Source of the DNA: Mucidula mucida
Taxonomy: Eukaryota > Basidiomycota > Agaricomycetes > Agaricales > Physalacriaceae
Direction of reading: 5' to 3'
Assembly (NCBI GenBank): GCA_015501055.1
Contig: JADNYV010000303.1
Location: forward strand, 1 to 41,072
Length of the DNA stretch: 41,072 nt
Part shown: positions 1 through 10,385 of the stretch, in pieces
Layout: each line of letters begins with the position of its first letter
Position numbering within the stretch: position 1 is the first letter of the stretch
The notes under the pieces: model-generated
Told to the model about the DNA's origin: nothing
The model's database searches: none
Seen by the model: only the letters and a program-made list of their open reading frames with translations
Program-made: the position numbers and the translations under genes

Positions 1-59
1 CCTGACGTGAGTATTGGCTTGCTTTGGCGGCTTCCATGAATTTATGACGGTCGGTATAG

Positions 60-702
60 TGCACGTCTTTGACACCATCAAGACCGAGGAGATGTAGTGG
101 GTGTCTCTTCGCCGTATACTGCTCGCGGCAATGTCAAAAGGCGCATTGGGCTAATGGACATCGGACGCAATGTCCTATCTTGGATGAGGCGCGGACGTGT
201 ATGTGTGGTTTCCTGTTTACAATGTTAATCTGACTCTAATGGATTATATACTAGCACCTTCGCGCGCACTACATCTCCCGCCCTCCCCGCTGGACATGGA
301 TGCGATCTACGCCATGGTCGAAGACGATCTCCGAGAATACAAAACCCAAGCTATCACGTACATTGGCTTTTCTTCACCTCCCATATTGTATCGCTTACTG
401 GGCTCGACAGCAGTTACTCCACCCCGTTCGTCGTCGAACTGGATTACGCGTCCGAATGGGGCGACGTTTCCAGCCGGCCACGTATATCCGTCAGACCCCT
501 CGACGCATTCCGCCGGGCGATGGAGGAGTCTTCTGTCATAGAATACACCGACGCGATATGGGATCATCTGTTAGATAGAGATGAAGGTAGAGGGGGAACG
601 TACATCGCTATCATTATATCGTCCATGTGGCTTGTGGATCTGACGACTGAGGAGAGGATGCGCAGGCGGTTGTATCCGATAGACATTCCACTCTTAGATT
701 AG
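60..702 (+). CDS. Unrecognised protein, 5' end cut off by the window edge (four exons visible)
   Basis: I do not recognise the family. Four exons join without a stop: 60-93, 141-196, 255-357 and 411-702, with stop TAG at 700-702. The introns begin GTAGTG, GTGTAT and GTACAT and end AAG, TAG and CAG. Reading frame is kept across every junction, including a split Pro codon (196/255) and a split Thr codon (357/411). The C-terminal exon is rich in charged and aromatic residues (EYTDAIWDHLLDRDEG) and has a hydrophobic stretch (YIAIIISSMWLV) near the end, which could be a buried strand or helix. The start lies upstream: GTGAGT at position 7 may be the donor of a preceding intron, but that junction does not resolve cleanly. 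No function is inferred. Confidence 0.5.
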
Positions 703-832
703 AGCCATACTGTCAGTATGAAAATCAAGTATTGTTGAAGATATAAAAAGGCTTTACACAACCTTGGGACTCTCATCTACGGAATTTGTATCGGAGTGAA
801 AATCTGCAAAAGATCACTTGGCCACAACTATT

Positions 833-927
833 GCTTTAAGGGGGAATCGAACCCCCGGCGGGTCGACATAGACCGAGAGCAATTGGTATAATGGCTACGA
901 CCCAGGTTACCACTACCCCATTAATGC
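833..927 (-). tRNA. tRNA-Gly(GCC), intron-containing, probably decaying (copy 1)
   Basis: Read on the minus strand, the 5' acceptor GCATTAA opposes TTAAAGC, giving one mismatch (position 3-70). The D arm (GGGT/ACCT), anticodon stem (GGTCG/CGACC) and T arm (GGGGG/CCCCC) are intact. The anticodon loop reads TAGCCA, so anticodon GCC is kept but the near-invariant U33 is A. A 25-nt intron follows position 37. A TTTT tract lies 3'. The acceptor mismatch and A33 suggest a pseudogene or poorly functional copy, unlike copies 2-5. Confidence 0.7.
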
Positions 928-2273
928 ACGCCGGCGAAGTCAGGGTGCAACTCTCTTCGTATTGTCTTTGGGTTTGAATCCAGAATGAAGAGGAAGAAGC
1001 AAGGGACGTGGTTCAAATTTGGAATGAGTCTACGGATGAGCGATCACTTTGACACCTATAATCAGATCGTCTGTACTAGGACCCAGTCATACACGCCAGT
1101 GAATGGCTATCCACGAAGACAAGCTTCCATATCAACATCAGCAAGCAATGGCCGACGCTGCAGTTTACAACCAGTCTGCAAGCCGCCTGTACATATAGCA
1201 AAAAGATTTGTCTTGATGTTACCGGACGAATTTGATTTTGTGGCACCAACCTTCCCACCCTCTGAGTCTCACTCATTCATAATACACTCCTTAGTACCTT
1301 CACTCGAGTAGACGTGTCGCAGTCCCAGAGCTCCCGGCGCTTAGCTGAAAATCAAAGACGTTAATAACGTGACGATGTCAAACTTTCTCTCATTCTCAAG
1401 TGGGAAGCGCTAGGATATGTCAGTACTTGCCATACTGCTAGAGAGATGCCTTGCTTTGACGTAAATGATAGGTACAGCGCCAAGGATGGCTATACTAAGA
1501 TTTGTGGTATTCATCTTTGCGGTGGGCCGACGTCGTCGTTGTTATCGTCAGGCAACGTCCTTGAATCCCGACGCAGATGGTGCCTTACTTTGCGAGCACG
1601 TAAGAACGGTCACTTGGAATGGTTTGTCTCGACTTACTTACTATTCTGTGGACTGCAGAACTAAACTCAAAGCCTTCTCGCCTCAAGGCGTTGGATAGGA
1701 TCCTCCAGGGTTGTGGATATGTATACAGCTCGTCGTAGCCGGACATAGCATGGGGTGTTAGGTTCTGTCCTCTTACGCAGCACGCTTTCCTAGCCAGATC
1801 ACTCCTCTAGCAAACTGACACTTGCACGGGGTTCAAGACAACTACAATATGGACTACAAGCACGTACTCTAGCATATTTGCCATAGATCTCGTGCACGCG
1901 GGGATCAAACAATTTTGGCAACTTTGCAGATCGGTGTCCGCCGCTTAACTTACCACTGGGTCAGCTATTTCATGTATTGGGATGTCTACGGATCCTTTGC
2001 GTATATCTAAATGCGGCGAGTGCGTGTCTGACTTTTTGATTGCGACAGTATTACAAAAATCAGCCTTGACAGTTGATGCACCAGTAGAACTTGCGGCTCG
2101 GACAGGTGTTTTCGAGCATGTCTGATCAGCTTGCATAGTTCAGAGTGTAGGTTGGTCGGTGCACCATCTGTATGGCAACCGAGTTGAGACATACAGCAAT
2201 GCGGTTCGCCACACTGTAAAACGACATTGTAGCAGCTCAGCAAGTGGTAAAAAACGGATAGCATCAAAGAATT
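928..2273. other. Intergenic stretch, no supportable gene
   Basis: No reading frame here joins across plausible splice sites into a family I recognise, and open frames are short on both strands. Only the flanking tRNA-Gly copies are clear. Confidence 0.5.
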
Positions 2274-2356
2274 GCATTAAGGGGAAATCGAACCCCCGGC
2301 GGGTCGATACGGTGCGAATGTGGCAACGACCCAGGTTACCACTACCCAATTAATGC
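2274..2356 (-). tRNA. tRNA-Gly(GCC), 13-nt intron (copy 2)
   Basis: Minus strand. Acceptor GCATTAA/TTAATGC pairs fully. D stem is GGGT/ACCT with loop AGTGGTA. Anticodon stem is GGTCG/CGACC with loop TTGCCA, then a 13-nt intron, then T. The T stem GGGGG/TCCCC has one G-U pair. The discriminator base is A and a run of T follows 3', consistent with RNA polymerase III termination. This copy has the shortest intron of the set. Confidence 0.88.
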
Positions 2357-2574
2357 CCGAATCTTGAGCGCGGTTGAAATCTACGGGTAAAGACAGAAGG
2401 AACAGGAACGAGTAGTCGGAATGCGGGCCGGAAGCCGACGATCGGTTGCAGTGGCCAGCTTGGTCTTGTCAACGGACCATAACGAGCGAGAAGCCGAACG
2501 ACGGCGCAGCGATACCTTTATACCTTGTAGCAGGAGAGGCTACCCTTGGGCCAACGCGAAAGAGCAGCAACAAC

Positions 2575-4202
2575 ATGTCGTCGAGGGATATAGGTGCATT
2601 TTACGCCCATCATTCGCGGGTCGATGCTCACAAGCCTTGCAGTTGCCATATTCCACGTCTCGTTTCATCCTACCAAGGGCAACATCGTTGACTGGAGCGT
2701 TACAGCGGACGGTGCGTGATACAATGGACCAACTTTGCTCTTGCTAAGGCTACGGCTTGTAGATTCCGTATCACTGGACAATGTAGAATTTAGCGCACTG
2801 CCTAGTGGACTACATCAGCGCGACGAGGACGTTATGTGCGCTGCATGCCTTGTTCTTGTAGGCTTACTAACGCGGATATAGATATTTCACGTCCCCGCCA
2901 GAACATAATGGATTGGCTGTATTCCGACGACGAGCGACGAATGCACCGGGACACCGTGGGTCGCGACTAGGTGCGCTAGGCATCATCACACGGCGACCGA
3001 CACACGGATGGAAAAAACTGGAAAAGCTGTACATGGACATGCTGGGAGAAGGAGACAAGGAGCTGGGAGAGGCGGATTGGGGTCTGGCGAAACGATGGTT
3101 TGACGAGCAGAGCGGCAGACTAGATGAGGAAGAGGCAGAGCATCCGGCGCAGCACCTCCCACACGTTCTGCGCACAGTCGGACCGGCTTTTGTCACGCTG
3201 GCGAAACATGTGGTGGGTGGACGGAGGGTATTGGTGTACGCGTCCATGTCCAAGGCTACCTCAATACCTTCTTCTTCTTCATCTACCCCACCGCCTCCTA
3301 CACCTATACATGCCGCATGTACGCTATGTCATCTCCTCGCCGCGGCATCCCCCGCCCCAGCACGCGTCCTCGGATGCGTCGGTCTAATGGACTTTCCACG
3401 ACTCGTCTCGGCCTCGTCGGCATCGTGGATCGCATGTACCACGGACGCCATCTTCCTCGAAAAACCACAATGCTACGATATATTATTCGACGTCTCCGAG
3501 CAGCGCATGTATACCCCATCACTCATCCGCCCTGCGACAGCTGGAGAAGAAGAAGAACAAGGAGAGGAAAGGACAGCGGGAAAGTGGAAACTGTCAGGCG
3601 CACGCTGGGCATGGAGTGATGTCCGCGTGTTTAATTCCCTAGCAGGGCAGGAAGACCGGGATAAAGGCCCATGGGACGTCTGGCGCATATACGAAGACGT
3701 CTGGATGCTCTGCGCCTCACTCTGGGGCGGCGGTGTGCGTCTCGAAGGCGCCGACGACGTCCCGCTTGTACGACAAGTCGGCGCTGGAATCGAAGGTCGG
3801 CCGTCGACCAGTTCGACGAGCTCCCGCGCGCCGCTCCTCGGCACAATACCGATGAGTCCTACGGGGTTAGTGGGTGATGGCGCACAGCTCCTCGCGGCGT
3901 TGGAGGCGCTGTTTAAATTCCATTTGGCGACGCTGGAGACGCTCATGCCGCCCCCGCCGATTACGGAGGAAGTCGTTCTTACCGCCAAGGATCTGGCGGC
4001 GATGGAGCTTGGTCCGCTGAGCGCGATGGATGCGAGGTATGTTGAGTGGTTGGGCAAGGAGTATGGTGGCGCAGGGAGAGTCGAGGAGGTGTTGGTTCCT
4101 GTTGAAAGTGAGGTGAGGACTAGAGGGAGAGGGAGGGGCGTTAAGGTTATTGTGAGAAGGGGGTGGAAGGATGTGTTGGGTGTCGTTTTGGGATATTCGT
4201 AG
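2575..4202 (+). CDS. DENND11/LCHN-like protein (DENN-related)
   Basis: Predicted 493 aa from four exons: 2575-2593, 2643-2711, 2763-2835 and 2882-4202. Introns are 49, 51 and 46 nt and all start GTGC; the last has a perfect TACTAAC branch site. Spliced N-terminal motifs match the LCHN/DENND11 (DUF2347) family closely: FHPTKGNIVDW, LPSGLHQRDEDVIYF, then LAVFRRRATN and GHRGSRLGALGI. Further family blocks are VGPAFVTLAKHVVGGRRVLVY, VGLMDFPRL, WIACTTDAIFLEKP, RWAWSDVRVFNSL and EDVWMLCASLWGG. The C-terminal part carries a helical LLAALEALFKFHLATLETL segment. The family is related to DENN-domain Rab regulators and is thought to act in membrane trafficking. The role in fungi is inferred from family membership only. 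The acidic patch around residues 270-285 and the Ser/Pro run near 175-185 look like low-complexity insertions. Confidence 0.9.
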
Positions 4203-4294
4203 TATACCCTATTTACATGTTATTGTTCTTTATGCTGCTTTTTGTTGTGAATGATGGCTTCAGAATCTCAAAACTGCCCCAAATGCCATTGTAC

Positions 4295-4387
4295 GCATTA
4301 ATGGGGTAGTGGTAACCTGGGTCGTTGCCATGAACGTGAATTGGAACGGAGTATCGACCCGCCGGGGGTTCGATTCCCCCTTAATGC
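4295..4387 (+). tRNA. tRNA-Gly(GCC), 23-nt intron (copy 3)
   Basis: Complete cloverleaf. Acceptor GCATTAA/TTAATGC, D arm GGGT-AGTGGTA-ACCT, anticodon stem GGTCG/CGACC, loop TTGCCA interrupted after position 37 by a 23-nt intron (4331-4353), T stem GGGGG/CCCCC with loop TTCGATT, discriminator A. A T5 terminator lies at about 4410-4414. This is the only copy on the plus strand, about 90 bp 3' of the LCHN-like gene. Confidence 0.92.
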
Positions 4388-4689
4388 ATCGCCAATGTGG
4401 ATGGAGCATCTTTTTATCCTTATGTACGAACGTTATCGATGAGGTTTTCCCAGTGACAGCAAATTTCTCATAGTGCTTTTTTTTATTGATTGCCACCTTC
4501 ATTGATGTACTTTTCACTATCACGATCACATTCTGACATTGACCACTCGTAATCGACATCGAGTTGCCGTTGCTCTCATGCCAAGGCGATCCTGCAGTCT
4601 TCAATACATGATCATTTGACGTTGTCTAGCATCTATGTTCCCCCGAGAAGTATTTCAAAGATGAACGGCCAAGTTGGGTGCAAGAGGAA

Positions 4690-5160
4690 TACATGATGTA
4701 TGATGAAACAGAATACAGCTGGGAAAGACGACGTCTAGTAAGTAGTACGTGGTTATCATTCACAGATCCTCCTCTCCCATATCTCCCCCTCAACAGCTTC
4801 TGCCACAGGATTCCCAATCACCGTCCTCCCCCTCCTCTGCCAAACCCCGCCCGTGATACCTCCCTTTTAAAAGATATGGTCAATCGCTTCGAGCTCAAGA
4901 CCCCGCTGCGTTTCAGGGAAAAACTATGTATCATTCAACCATTCAGTATGCTGACTTTTGTTACACACGCATATCCAGCTTTTTCAACTGGATGTGCGTG
5001 TTCGCCGTCGTAGAGATGCCCCCGCCTGCGATCCAGAACATCAAACTGGCGCGTGTTTATCATCTTTGGCGGTGTTGGGTGCCGCTAGTATACTTTGTGA
5101 GTTTGAAGCGCTTCGTCCTGATTTCTGCGGGATAGAGCCAGGGCTAGTGTCAATATGAGC
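4690..5160 (+). pseudogene. Possible remnant of a fungal multi-pass membrane protein (DUF6533-like)
   Basis: Fragments resemble landmarks of the fungal DUF6533 family: an N-terminal YDETEYSWERRRL followed by a perfect GTAAGT donor, a hydrophobic FNWMCVFAVVEMPPPAIQ block, and LARVYHLWR, recalling the usual 'LRVYALY' motif. I could not join the pieces into one frame with credible introns, and the expected intervening membrane helices are missing or broken. It may be a decayed gene or a chance resemblance. Confidence 0.25.
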
Positions 5161-5982
5161 AACTTGGAACGGAATATGTAAAGCGATGGGGATTCCGACG
5201 AGGAATAATCTGGAATATGAACACCACCGTATGCTGCGGGCTGGGATGAGGATGGAGGCAGATGGAGAGACCTGTGGCGGATATCATGAGTAGGGGGCGT
5301 TTCCCGAAGCGAGCCTTATGGTTAGTGTGGACAAGTGTGCGTGGCTGGCACGTACCCAGAGCGGAATAAACGAAGCGAACATGTATGTTATGGACGTGCA
5401 TCCCCTGAGGATGCGTGTGAGGCCCATGGTGTTTTGATATACGACTGGGGCTCGGTAATTTATCATGTTCGAGCTGAATCAAGTCAGTCTTCGTTAGGTA
5501 GATTAAAGGGGTACGTCGACGAACTGATTCCAATGCACAAAGATATGGGATAGGTAGAATCAACCTGCGAGATAAGTACATCCGGGAATAGAAGCCCCAC
5601 ACTACACACCTTGGTCGTCTGGACCGCAGAGGGAAGACGAGGACGAAGAGGTCATGGGGTGGATATAGGTGTACAGGACACGATCACTCTGAACGTTTGC
5701 TGAACTAACGAATGATGAGCAAGGTTGGCCGACAGCTGTAGGTAGTGCATAAGCGTTGGACAGCATTGTAGACGATGCCATGCTAACGGGCCTGATACAT
5801 ATTTAAAGACTAAGATCACCGCGTAAACAACTGCAATCGGTTAAGAGCTTCCGCTTACGCTTCAATATCTGAACAAAGGCGCTGTCACGTCCATACGGTG
5901 AATAATACGAGTAACAAAAAAGTCCATCGACGCTGTAACCACACGCCGGAATAAAAAAAAACGTCGCTAAAAAGCGTCCACA
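5161..5982. other. Intergenic stretch, no supportable gene
   Basis: Short frames only, none with a recognisable domain. The A-rich part near 5920-5965 is probably the 3' untranslated region of the peroxidase gene, which ends at 5983 on the minus strand. Confidence 0.4.
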
Positions 5983-6767
5983 TCACACCCCACCTTCCAA
6001 CCTCATAATCTTCCCAACCTCACCTCCCACCTCCCTCGCCCCCAACAGACTAACCCTCCTTCTCCCAATCCCCTCCGGAAGCCGCTCCTCCACCAAAAAC
6101 ACCCTCAGCGCCTCAATCGGAATTCCCTTTCCACCACCACCAACATCGACCTTGAGCAGCTCCCACAAAAGCCCACTCTCGCCTAACGCAATTTCCTCAT
6201 GCAACGCCGTCAACGTGCACCTTTCCTCTCTACGAATCCTCACCGCCGCGAGATCCGTGCGAGTGACATACCCCGTGGCGCCCGCGCATTGCACAAAGTC
6301 CTCAAACATCGCCGGATCGGGGGCGTGGCTCGGCACGTTGGGGTGTATGAACGACGCCGTGTGCGCTACGCGGATCAGCCCAAAGGAGGATGTGGACGCT
6401 AGGTCGAGTGTCCATGAGATCGGGAGCAGCTTAGAGAGGTATGGGGATATGTGGGTGTAGGATGGATTGGGAGACGAGGAAGAAAGGGAGAAGGACAAAC
6501 GTCCGTAGAGGATGTACCCTGGGATCATGAGGAGGAGCGCGAGCGGGATAGAGAGGTTGTAGACGGAGATCATGGTGTCGAGGAGGAGCAGGAAGGGGAT
6601 GTGTGTTCCCGTTCGGGAGCTATGGGCGTGGGCGCATTAGGGATTGGAAGATAAGGGAGATGAGAAGTAAAAAAGACGTACATGTATCCGTGGTTCGCGA
6701 GTGCGTTGAGACCTGGACAGGGCGCGCGCGTGCGTTTGGGATCTGTGGACGGTATATACGCGTTCAT
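5983..6767 (-). CDS. Chloroperoxidase/peroxygenase-type heme-thiolate peroxidase (peroxidase family 2)
   Basis: Predicted 240 aa from two exons, 6767-6682 and 6619-5983. The 62-nt intron has a GTACGT donor, CTAAT branch site and CATAG acceptor. The spliced N-terminus contains the family hallmark RAPCPGLNALANHGY, where the Cys of PCP (about residue 17) is the axial heme ligand. A typical helix IPFLLLLDTM-VYNLSIPLALLL follows, then WTLDL. Family members use a Glu in an EHD-type motif as acid-base catalyst; at the corresponding place this protein has RVAHTASF, so the Glu appears absent. The second half (MFEDFVQCAGATGYVTRTDLAAVRIRRE) matches the usual 'F-x-F...L-x-x-R-x-R' region. There is no clear secretion signal, so it may be intracellular, unlike secreted unspecific peroxygenases. 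Length fits the short form of the family. Confidence 0.85.
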
Positions 6768-7478
6768 CGTCCTGTGTTTTTCGAGTTTTTTCGTTCGACA
6801 GTAAAGGCGAGTAAGTAGTGTATGTTCGTTCGTCGTCCAGACCAGAAAAAGATGCAATGAAAAGAAAGGCGATATCAAAGGGTGTAGGGAAAGAAAGTGA
6901 AATTAGCAGTGCGATGTGGTGGTGGTTCAAGTCAAAGCCCAGCTTTAATTTACCGGCGCGATCGAGGAACTAAGTAGGCGGGGCGCTTCCATTCTCGGTG
7001 CCGTGGCTAGAACGACGACGATCTCGCTTGGAGAGTGGTTACTGTCTTCATCTCCGCGTCTTGCCTCTTAATTACGCCAGAAGCATTCATCGACTTCCTG
7101 TTCATTGATTTAGTGTTCGATTCAACGAGGAATGGAAGGGAGATTGACGCGTGGACATGTGGAATGTTCAGCGATCATGGGCTTCTGGCGTGAGACGAGA
7201 GCCATGATCTGCGTTGAGCAGTTCTTCTTGTCTGCTGTAGTAATTGACCGGCTAAGATGACAGGGAGGATATCGGTGAGGTGAGCTGTTGAGTCTCCTGG
7301 ATCTAGTCAGCCGGTGTGGCGCAAGTCTAGAATAGGTTTCAACTCAAGACCCTTGAGATGTCATAGAGTATTCGCATCAATCCGGGAGGAGTGGAAGATG
7401 GCATGCGCTTAGAGACGATAGATCGAAGTGACATGCAAAAACGCAGCTAGCGAAAACATCATAGCCCTCGAAAAGCAT
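6768..7478. other. Intergenic stretch, promoter side of the peroxidase gene
   Basis: Contains the 5' region of the minus-strand peroxidase gene. No other feature is supportable. Confidence 0.4.
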
Positions 7479-7573
7479 GCATTAAGGGGGAATCGAACCC
7501 CCGGCGGGTCGAAACAAGTATCACATAAAGTTCTATATGGCAACGACCCAGGTTACCACTACCCCATTAATGC
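7479..7573 (-). tRNA. tRNA-Gly(GCC), 25-nt intron (copy 4)
   Basis: Minus strand. All four stems are intact (GCATTAA/TTAATGC, GGGT/ACCT, GGTCG/CGACC, GGGGG/CCCCC). The anticodon loop TTGCCA is followed by a 25-nt AT-rich intron. Discriminator A. TTTT begins about 5 nt after the discriminator. Exons match copies 3 and 5 almost base for base, while the intron is unrelated. Confidence 0.92.
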
Positions 7574-7748
7574 CTATACCTTTGCAGTGAGGAGCACCTA
7601 CAGAGCCTTTGATAATGCAAATGTTCGCTGAGAGGATGCTGAGAAGAAGGGAATACATCCTGTCCGGAAAAAGGCATGTACATCGCTCTCATGATCGCAA
7701 TGTCTCAAAATCTCGGATTGAGGAATCAATTGTAAGATCTGCGGACAA

Positions 7749-7823
7749 GCATTCGTTGGGTAGTGGTCACGGCACACCGCAAGGAGACCAATTGGCAACT
7801 GGGGTTCGATTCCCTCTCAATGC
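7749..7823 (+). pseudogene. Degenerate tRNA-Gly-like relic
   Basis: Starts GCATTCG and ends TCAATGC, and keeps GGGTAGTGGT (A box-like) and GGGGTTCGATTCC (B box-like). D stem, anticodon stem and part of the T stem no longer pair, and no anticodon can be assigned. It lies 176 bp from tRNA-Gly copy 4 in the opposite orientation, so it is most simply a decayed inverted relative. Confidence 0.45.
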
Positions 7824-8018
7824 GTAAGAAATCCACGTTGACATACTTTTTGCTTGACCCGAACCTTACGCGTAATAGGAGTCGGAGGAGGCAGTGTCCG
7901 GGGTCCCGTGTTTGAGTGCCGAGACCCCGGGTAGCGGTGATGATGGTGGTTTGCTTTGTACGACCATCAAGACGATTTCGGATTAGATCTCTCTCGCGCA
8001 CTCGAAATACTAGGGACG

Positions 8019-9633
8019 ATGGCGAAAACGCGGCCAAAGAGGTCTACGCGGAGCAGCGGGAACAAGGTGCGCCCTACAGTGTGGGAGGGGGCGGGTGCTG
8101 ATGGACCGAGCACAGCTGGTGACGGACCCGCTCTCGTCGACGCCGCTGCTGACGTCTCAGCTGCGGTCTTTGGGGCTGTACGCTGCGCCGACGGTGGGGG
8201 ATGGCAACTGCCTGTTTCGGGCGCTTAGTGATCAATATTACGGGAGCGAGGGGATGCATGGCAAGGTGTGTGTATACATGTGCCGCCTCTGCTTTCTAGA
8301 CGCGGGTCTAGGTGCGCCAAGATATCTGCGACTGGATCGACGCACACCGCGAGCGCTACGAGGGCTTTGTCGATGTGGACGAATTTGGAAAGGGCGGCAT
8401 GGACGGCTATTTGAGGGGTATGAGGCAGAATGGTACGTCTCTCAAGCGTTGATATCGACGATGCTGAGGAGATCACAGCGACGTACGGCGGACACATGGA
8501 GCTATCGGCGTTTGCACATTTGACGCAGCGCCACGTAAAGGTCATCCAGCCAGGTTTGGTCTATGTCATCTCTCCCCAGGCTGTGGTCAAGGAGGAGCCT
8601 GACTTGGAGGAGGAAGAAGATTTGGAGCCGCGGAGGAGTAGGAAGGTCAAGGTGAAAGTAAAGCTGGAGGAAGAGGAAGACACTGGTGGCCTGTTTGAGC
8701 AGCCAGAGAGCGGGCCGACGCTGTATGTGGCGTACCACGACTGGGAGCACTTTTCGAGCATCCGCAATCTGCGTGGACCCCATGCCGGTCTGCCTTGTGT
8801 CGTCGAGTCGCCTGGACCAGAGGACGAACAGGGTCTGTCTTTTCGCGTCTTTCTTAACGTTAATTCACGCGTTTCTAGTTTCAACCAAGAGCGCGAAAAA
8901 GCGGCAGCTTAAAGCCGCCTCGACAAAGAAACCGAGGATCACAAGGATCAAGCTCAAACTGCCAGATTCCCCCTCATCGTCTGCTCCGCCATCATCTCAA
9001 GCATCCTCCGTACCTCCATCGTCCCAAGCTTCCTCATTAGCCCCCAGCTCATCATCGTCATCATCGTCACCTCCATACTCGTCTTCATCTTCCCCTCTTA
9101 CCCCCATCCCATCTTCATCCAAGCCAACTCCGCCCTCTTCCCCATCACCGACTCCTTCCTCACGTGCTACTCCCGCCCCGCCTGCCATATCCGAGGAGCG
9201 GTGGGAGCGCTCTCCGAAACGGACGCTCGTCACGGGCAACGAAGGTGAAGAGCGTAAACGCCGTCGTCTTCGCGAGGCATGTCTTGATCTCGACGCCGAA
9301 CTGAGCGAGTTGAGCGAGGAAGAAGAGACGCCCTCTCTTTCCCCCGACTCTCCCGGACGCGTCTCGTCCTCATCTTCCTCGTCTTCCTCGCCAGAGCCCC
9401 AGCCAAAGTTGACGAGGCGGCAGCGCAAGAAGCTTGGGCTGCCGAAACAGTACAAGTTGATGAGTCCGCCCCCGAGAGGTACGGGCGCGGGCGTCATACG
9501 TATACCAGGGGGGCGCCATCCGAGCCAGGTGCAGGTCCGCGTGAAGCAGGAGGAGATGGACGGGGAAGGCGAGTGGACGACTAATGGCGCGGGCCGCGTC
9601 GATGTGAGAGGCTTTAGGGAGTTGAAGATTTAG
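8019..9633 (+). CDS. OTU-domain deubiquitinase, OTUD3-like
   Basis: Predicted 475 aa from five exons: 8019-8066, 8116-8265, 8312-8432, 8479-8832 and 8879-9633. Introns are 46-49 nt with donors GTGCGC, GTGTGT, GTACGT and GTCTGT. The OTU domain spans about residues 20-205. The active-site block is TVGDGNCLFRALSDQ, with Asp45 and Cys48. ICDWIDAHRERYEGFVD, GGMDGYLRGMRQN, TYGGHMELSAFAHL and VKVIQPGLVYVI follow. The catalytic His is in YHDWEHFSSIR (about His197). These are the full cysteine-protease elements, so the enzyme is probably active in removing ubiquitin. Between the last strands and the His lies an acidic/Lys insertion of about 35 residues. The C-terminal half is Ser/Pro-rich and disordered, and ends with a basic TRRQRKKLGLPKQYKL motif. 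The N-terminus is basic, possibly nuclear. Confidence 0.9.
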
Positions 9634-9963
9634 CATTTTAACGACACCATCACTCATGACCCCCCGCAGTATATATTGTGCATACCTATTTATTCATTGT
9701 TTGTCAAACTAGCAGTCGACTTGCAAGAAATTACCGCCATTCATCTTTGCTGGCCACAAAGCAGGACAACCAAAGTCTTATTAGCCATTAAGGGTGTTTC
9801 GAGCCGCGTTGTTGGGCATGCTGACCCATTAACGCACGCCATGTCACGGATTCGCCGTTGTCAGGTGTGTTCTTGCGCGCATGTGGACATTTCTTGTTGA
9901 AAGAACCAGGCAATGTTAAGGAGCAAAATGTTAGTGTATGAAACCTTGGCTGTGAGCCACGAT
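9634..9963. other. Intergenic; possible tRNA-Gly relic near 9787-9836
   Basis: Read on the minus strand, 9787-9836 begins GCGTTAATGGG and ends CACCCTTAATG, echoing the tRNA-Gly ends, but the anticodon arm is missing. It may be a deletion derivative of the neighbouring tRNA-Gly; support is weak. Confidence 0.25.
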
Positions 9964-10051
9964 GCATTAAGGGGGAATCGAACCCCCGGCGGGTCGACAC
10001 ATCTTTTCCAGGACATGGCAACAACCCAGGTTACCACTACCCCATTAATGC
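9964..10051 (-). tRNA. tRNA-Gly(GCC), 18-nt intron (copy 5)
   Basis: Minus strand. Acceptor, D and T arms are identical to copy 3. The anticodon stem is GGTTG/CGACC with one G-U pair. Loop TTGCCA is followed by an 18-nt intron, then T. Discriminator A. Confidence 0.9.
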
Positions 10052-10385
10052 ATGTTCCATGTTTCATACTCTATCTGAAGGTCTACTACCAGAGAATCTT
10101 TTCTACCCCTTAAGTGAAACATTGCCTACAACTCTCAACCCATGAGATTTCACAAGAACAGCTTGCCTACTAGTCGATGTTTGTACAAACATTCCACACA
10201 AATAAACAAAAGGACTATCCACCCAGTCCATGCAAGTCGGCGCGATTGAACCCATGGGAGTGGTTGAACGACGTTCTTGGCAATGCGACTACACCATTGA
10301 CGCCACCCAAACACTCATCGTATCCGAAGACACAATTGTATCCTACCCCGGAGCATCCCAACTCCCGAAATCAGCTTTTACAATT
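10052..10385. other. Intergenic stretch, 3' flank of the F-box gene
   Basis: Nothing beyond the downstream flank of the minus-strand F-box gene is supportable. Confidence 0.4.

Noticed and set aside
8997..9497. A 166-codon Asp/Glu-rich minus-strand frame
   Set aside because: It is the antisense of the Ser-rich tail of the OTU gene.
833..10051. The recurrent GGGGGAATCGAACCCCCGG block as a CRISPR-like or transposon repeat
   Set aside because: Each occurrence is the T arm of a complete tRNA-Gly cloverleaf; spacing is irregular and strand varies.
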